This document shows positions 60,931 to 64,000 of a DNA stretch of 64,000 nucleotides, one piece after another. The position numbers and the translations under genes were made by a program. How positions within the stretch are numbered: position 1 is the stretch's first letter; each line of letters opens with the position of its first letter. Origin of the DNA: an uncultured Erysipelotrichaceae bacterium (GTDB lineage: Bacteria > Bacillota_I > Bacilli_A > RF39 > UBA660); the NCBI GenBank assembly GCA_902785135.1, contig CACZXL010000003.1, positions 1 to 64,000 on the forward strand. The letters run 5' to 3'. Below the pieces are notes generated by a model. That model saw only the letters and a program-made list of their open reading frames with translations, was not told where the DNA came from and made no database searches.

Positions 60931-62661
60931 ATGAAAAACTTTAAAGAATTTAAACCAATTCTTAATTTATTAAAAGAAGAAAAAAAGAAATTTATATTCT
61001 TTTGTATATTATTATTAATTGTTGAATCAACATCTATTTTTTCTGGATATTTAAATGGTGCGGCAGTAGAAGAAATAACTAATTTAAATTTAGATAGATC
61101 ATTATTCTATTTATTTATATATTTCTTATATTCTTCATTCTTTAGTGGAGCATTAATGATTTATGCTTCTAATGGACTTGTTAAACTAGAAAGTAGATTA
61201 ACAAGAAGAATAGGATATGAAGCTTATTCTAAAGCACTTAGTTTACCGGCATATGCATATGAAAAAATGGCATCTGGTGAAATAATAAATAGAATAACAA
61301 CAGATTCTGATGCATTATCATTTACTTTAAGAAGATTAATATCTGCTTTTGGTGAAATAATCGCTGCGTTCATATTAATATTTTATATATTCTATAATTC
61401 TTGGATTATAGGAGTAGAAATAATAATTATAATGGCAGTATTATTTGTTATTATGCATTATTTTAATCCAAAAATGAAAGACGCACATTCAAAAAGAAAG
61501 AAAGAACAAGATAAGTTTACTTCTTTAGTAACAGAATCAGTTAGAGGAATTAGAGAAATTAAGACACTTGGTATTAGAAATAATCTATTAACTGAAATGA
61601 AAGAAATAATAGAATTATTATATAAAAAGTCTGTTGATGAAACTAATTTAGATATTAAATTTAATATAATAACAAGAATATTAAGAGTAACTATGGAAGT
61701 AGGAGTATTCGCAACATGCGCAGTACTTTTATATCAAAAATCAGTATCTCTAACATTCTTTATCGCAATGACATATTATATTTATAGATATATGTATATG
61801 ATTGATAATATAGCAGATTTAAATCAAACATATCAAAAAGTAACAGTTGCGCTTGGAAGAATAAATGAAATTGTTTTAAATAAGAAATTTGAAGATGAAA
61901 AATATGGTGATATATCTCTTAAAAAAGTAGAAGGTATAGTAGAATTTAAAAATGTTACATTTGGATATCCTGATGAAGGAGATATTCTTAAGAACTTTAA
62001 TCTTAAATTAGAACCACATAAAAAGATAGCGGTAGTAGGTAGATCAGGTCAAGGTAAATCTACATTATTTAATCTTTTAACAAGAGTTTTTGATGTTAAA
62101 AAAGGTTCTATAACATTAGATGGAGTAGATATTAAAGATTTAGATGAAACCACTTTAAGAAAGAATATATCAATAATTAGACAAGAACCATTTATATTTA
62201 ATAGAACTATTAAAAATAATTTTAAAATTATTAATAAAAAGATAACATTAAATGATATTAAAAAGTATAATGAAATGGCATACTTAGATGATTATATTTC
62301 ATCTTTACCAAAAGGATATAATACATTATTAGGGGAAGGCGGAGTGAACCTTTCTGGTGGTCAAAAACAAAGATTATCAATTGCAAGAACTTTAACAAAA
62401 GATACAAAGGTAATTCTATTTGATGAAGCTACTTCTGCACTTGATAACAATTCGCAAGAATTTATAAAAAAGACTATTGATAACTTAGTAAAAGATCATA
62501 CAGTTGTTATAGTCGCACATAGACTATCAACTATTATAGATGCAGATATTATATATGTAGTAGAAGGTGGAAAAATAGTTGGAGAAGGAACACACGAAGA
62601 ATTATTAAAAACAAATAAAATTTATAAAAACTTATATCAAACTGAATCTTTAAATTCATAA
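60931..62661 (+). CDS. ABC exporter, fused TMD-NBD
   Basis: 576 aa from ATG 60931 (SD AGAGGTG); ATG 60910 has none. Six TM helices (~20-300; e.g. FIFFCILLLIVESTSIFSGYL) then an ATPase: Walker A GRSGQGKST, Q-loop IIRQEPFIF, signature LSGGQKQRLSIARTL, Walker B VILFDEATSALD, switch VAHRLST. A half transporter that would act as a homodimer, of the multidrug/lipid/peptide exporter type. Placed behind a leader-peptide attenuator, which favours a drug- or ribosome-stress-induced exporter. Confidence 0.93.
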   Translation: MKNFKEFKPILNLLKEEKKKFIFFCILLLIVESTSIFSGYLNGAAVEEITNLNLDRSLFYLFIYFLYSSFFSGALMIYASNGLVKLESRLTRRIGYEAYSKALSLPAYAYEKMASGEIINRITTDSDALSFTLRRLISAFGEIIAAFILIFYIFYNSWIIGVEIIIIMAVLFVIMHYFNPKMKDAHSKRKKEQDKFTSLVTESVRGIREIKTLGIRNNLLTEMKEIIELLYKKSVDETNLDIKFNIITRILRVTMEVGVFATCAVLLYQKSVSLTFFIAMTYYIYRYMYMIDNIADLNQTYQKVTVALGRINEIVLNKKFEDEKYGDISLKKVEGIVEFKNVTFGYPDEGDILKNFNLKLEPHKKIAVVGRSGQGKSTLFNLLTRVFDVKKGSITLDGVDIKDLDETTLRKNISIIRQEPFIFNRTIKNNFKIINKKITLNDIKKYNEMAYLDDYISSLPKGYNTLLGEGGVNLSGGQKQRLSIARTLTKDTKVILFDEATSALDNNSQEFIKKTIDNLVKDHTVVIVAHRLSTIIDADIIYVVEGGKIVGEGTHEELLKTNKIYKNLYQTESLNS

Positions 62662-62690
62662 GATAGCAATTTTATTGCTATCTTTTTTAT
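62660..62690 (+). terminator. Terminator after ABC exporter
   Basis: 10-bp AAGATAGCAA/TTGCTATCTT, TTTTA loop, T run; followed by TGATATAAT (62697-62705) for mscL. Confidence 0.9.
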
Positions 62691-62724
62691 TTTTAGTGAT
62701 ATAATACACTTAAGGAGGAATACT

Positions 62725-63162
62725 ATGAAAAAGATAAATACTGAAAAACTAAAGGGAGCTAAAGAAAAGAGTAAAGGTTTCTTTGGAGAATTTAAGACAT
62801 TTGTTCTAAGAGGAAATGTAATGGATATGGCTATAGGTGTTATTATAGGTACTGCATTTGCATCTATAGTAACTGCTTTAACAGAAGATTTTATTAATCC
62901 ATTAATTAATTCTATCGGTGGAGCAGAAGTTCAAGGAAAAGTAAAGATTTGGGGTGGACAAGCTCTTAACTGGGGTCATTTTGTAACAGCAATTATTAAT
63001 TTCTTAATTATGGCATTAGTATTATTCTTAATGCTTAAAGCTGTTAATAAATTAATGACAGTTGGTAAAAAGAAAAAAGAAGAAGAAACTCCTGAAGTAG
63101 TTAAATCTGATGAAGTAGTTCTTTTAGAAGAAATTAGAGATTTACTTAAGAAAAGAAAATAA
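62725..63162 (+). CDS. mscL: Large-conductance mechanosensitive channel
   Basis: 145 aa. A charged N-terminal extension of ~20 residues precedes GEFKTFVLRGNVMDMAIGVIIGTAFASIVTALTEDFINPLI (TM1), then NWGHFVTAIINFLIMALVLFLMLKAVNKLM (TM2) and the C-terminal helix EEIRDLLKKR. It opens under membrane tension as a pentamer. SD AAGGAGG. Monocistronic. Confidence 0.95.
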   Translation: MKKINTEKLKGAKEKSKGFFGEFKTFVLRGNVMDMAIGVIIGTAFASIVTALTEDFINPLINSIGGAEVQGKVKIWGGQALNWGHFVTAIINFLIMALVLFLMLKAVNKLMTVGKKKKEEETPEVVKSDEVVLLEEIRDLLKKRK

Positions 63163-63165
63163 TTA

Positions 63166-63200
63166 AAAAATATACAAAATACTTGTATATTTTTTTTTAT
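63166..63200 (+). terminator. Terminator after mscL
   Basis: 12-bp AAAAATATACAA/TTGTATATTTTT, AATAC loop, T run; its 3' arm starts with the -35 of the tRNA promoter. Confidence 0.88.
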
Positions 63201-63211
63201 TTTGTTATAAT
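63183..63211 (+). promoter_or_regulatory. Promoter of tRNA-Met inside terminator arm
   Basis: TTGTAT (63183-63188), 17 bp, TATAAT (63206-63211), 18 bp before the tRNA 5' end. Confidence 0.8.
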
Positions 63212-63229
63212 CTTTTATGTAATTTTCAT

Positions 63230-63306
63230 GGCGATGTAGCTCAGTTGGCTAGAGCGTTCGGTTCATACCCGAAAGGTCGTGGGTTCGACCCCCTCCGTCG
63301 CTACCA
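63230..63306 (+). tRNA. tRNA-Met (CAT), elongator type
   Basis: 77 nt with CCA encoded. Acceptor GGCGATG/CGTCGCT (two G-U pairs), D-arm GCTC...GAGC, anticodon stem TTCGG/CCGAA with loop TTCATAC (CAT), variable AGGTC, T-arm GTGGG/CCCTC around TTCGACC, A73. Paired position 1 and the absence of the GGG/CCC anticodon stem exclude the initiator. It closely follows the Bacillus elongator tRNA-Met pattern. The second T-stem pair (50-64) is T-T where Bacillus has G-U. tRNA-Ile2 (CAT, lysidine) is less likely. Confidence 0.92.
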
Positions 63307-63319
63307 AGAGGAATTCTGC

Positions 63320-63343
63320 TCGAACTTTTATAGTAGTTTCGAG
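63320..63343 (+). other. Hairpin downstream of tRNA-Met
   Basis: CTCGAACT and AGTTTCGAG can pair with one bulged T over a TTTATAGT loop, between the tRNA and its terminator. It may aid 3' processing; no small-RNA evidence beyond that. Confidence 0.5.
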
Positions 63344-63353
63344 TTTGATAAAT

Positions 63354-63382
63354 AACTAATTCAAAAATGGATTAGTTTTTTT
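63354..63382 (+). terminator. Terminator after tRNA-Met
   Basis: AACTAATTC/GGATTAGTT (one G-U), AAAAAT loop, T run. Confidence 0.85.
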
Positions 63383-63450
63383 GTGTTTACAAAAGCTAAG
63401 ATGATTTTGAAAGATAATTAGTAAAATAATGGTTCAAATAGAAAAAAGTA

Positions 63451-63459
63451 TGATATAAT
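63451..63459 (+). promoter_or_regulatory. Extended -10 promoter of last gene
   Basis: A perfect TGATATAAT, 28 bp before ATG 63488. Confidence 0.7.
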
Positions 63460-63487
63460 AACTGACTAGACAAAGGGAGGTTTTGTA

Positions 63488-64000
63488 ATGACTATTGCAC
63501 AAGCAGAAAGATTTTATGAACAAGACACAAAAGATTATGAAATAGAAAAAAATAAAGATTTTTTAAATTGGTTAAAAGCCTCAATAAAAGATGGTTATCA
63601 TTGTTTTATAGAAACAGAAGAATTACAAGAATTAATTAACAATATTGTTAATTGGTATGAAATCAAGTACCCAGAAAGAGAATTAGAATATTTTGAAGGA
63701 ACTAGACATATGAACTTTCAAGATATTAAGAAAATTTCTGATGTAATGAATATTGGACAATTACTATATAGATTACCACATAATCAATTATGTTTAATGA
63801 AATGTGGATATAGAGCAAAAGGTTGGGGACAACATCCAATTTTTAAAAATGGTAAAGAAGTTGACTGGAAAGTTCAAATATTTATGAAAATAGAAAGAAA
63901 AAATGAAGAAGAATGTAATCCATGGAAAGCATCATATTTTTTACTTCATGCTGATCATATGACTGGTGAAGTATCAAAATACTATGAGTTAGAAGAATAC
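63488..64000 (+). CDS. Unknown protein (3' partial)
   Basis: 171 codons are open to the window end. SD AAAGGGAGG. Not recognised. Begins MTIAQAERFYEQDTKDYEIEK and continues with NWLKASIKDGYHC, NIVNWYEIKYPERELEYFEG, IGQLLYRLPHNQL and CGYRAKGWGQHPIFKNGKEVDW, a soluble mixed alpha/beta sequence without signal peptide. It has its own promoter behind the tRNA terminator. Confidence 0.75.
   Translation, partial: MTIAQAERFYEQDTKDYEIEKNKDFLNWLKASIKDGYHCFIETEELQELINNIVNWYEIKYPERELEYFEGTRHMNFQDIKKISDVMNIGQLLYRLPHNQLCLMKCGYRAKGWGQHPIFKNGKEVDWKVQIFMKIERKNEEECNPWKASYFLLHADHMTGEVSKYYELEEY

Overview
This window is a stretch of chromosome from a very AT-rich, low-GC Gram-positive bacterium. The gene set and order point to the Bacillota, class Bacilli, near the reduced host-associated lineages around RF39, Erysipelotrichales and the Mollicutes; this placement is inference. 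TGA is a normal stop (for example at the ends of rbgA and the YgjP-like gene) and Trp is TGG, so the Mycoplasma code does not apply. About nine genes in ten lie on the + strand. Genes are tightly packed: stops and starts often overlap, and most gaps hold only a hairpin terminator, an extended -10 (TGnTATAAT) and a Shine-Dalgarno site.

Layout. 1-1778: the end of a dockerin-like protein, then two tandem ORF6N genes, the first decayed. 1780-4277 (-): a NitT/TauT/SsuABC-type ABC importer. 4350-11866: pcrA, two nucleotidyltransferases (the second galU), a two-TM protein of unknown function, a DUF1292 protein and ligA. 11938-13819: a sortase with its probable substrate, a thioester/CnaB adhesin. 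13893-21978: dus, lysS, a GNAT, a membrane transporter with a histone-H1-like tail, a leaderless RNHCP gene (-), scpA-scpB, a nucleosidase and a lipoprotein. 22012-28030: a Cse60-like small gene, a MOP-family flippase, a cysteine-protease-like protein, trmB, a lipoprotein and an envelope operon ending in YtxG/YtxH-like genes. 28081-38911: a DUF488-like gene, a T-box operon (HAD-tyrS), a metallophosphatase, a YgjP-like protease, an rRNA methyltransferase, rimM, an extended trmD, trpS, a glycosyltransferase, plsC, rplS with an L19-type leader, lepB and cutA. 38964-48224: a tandem HD-domain protein, a three-gene ABC-2 exporter, a VanX-like dipeptidase, another HD protein, cdd, an unknown/NADAR pair, an XRE membrane regulator and a Nudix gene. 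48297-57672: rbgA, rnhB, topA, a T-box operon (DUF1653-serS), folD, miaB, ymcA. 57740-64000: a lipoprotein, a DUF368 Und-P flippase (-), a membrane transglutaminase-like protein, a leader-peptide-controlled ABC exporter, mscL, tRNA-Met and an unfinished gene.

Biology. Sortase, VanX-like peptidase, MOP flippase and PopT-type transporter together suggest a cell that still makes a peptidoglycan wall. Translation (four synthetases, rimM, trmD, trmB, dus, miaB, rplS, rbgA) and replication/repair/segregation (pcrA, ligA, topA, rnhB, scpAB) dominate.

Most notable observations. (1) A 29-codon leader ORF before an ABC exporter: its SD and AUG pair over about 15 bp with its own 3' end, and its stop codon overlaps a terminator arm, the layout of a ribosome-controlled attenuator. 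(2) The promoter TTGACT-N17-TAAAAT is identical at exactly three loci, all with attenuated leaders (tyrS T-box, serS T-box, ABC leader). (3) Hairpins inside both ORF6N genes at the same codons carry a compensatory base-pair change. (4) TrmD has a C-terminal extension of about 147 residues. (5) An RNHCP gene has a consensus promoter that puts +1 on the A of its ATG.
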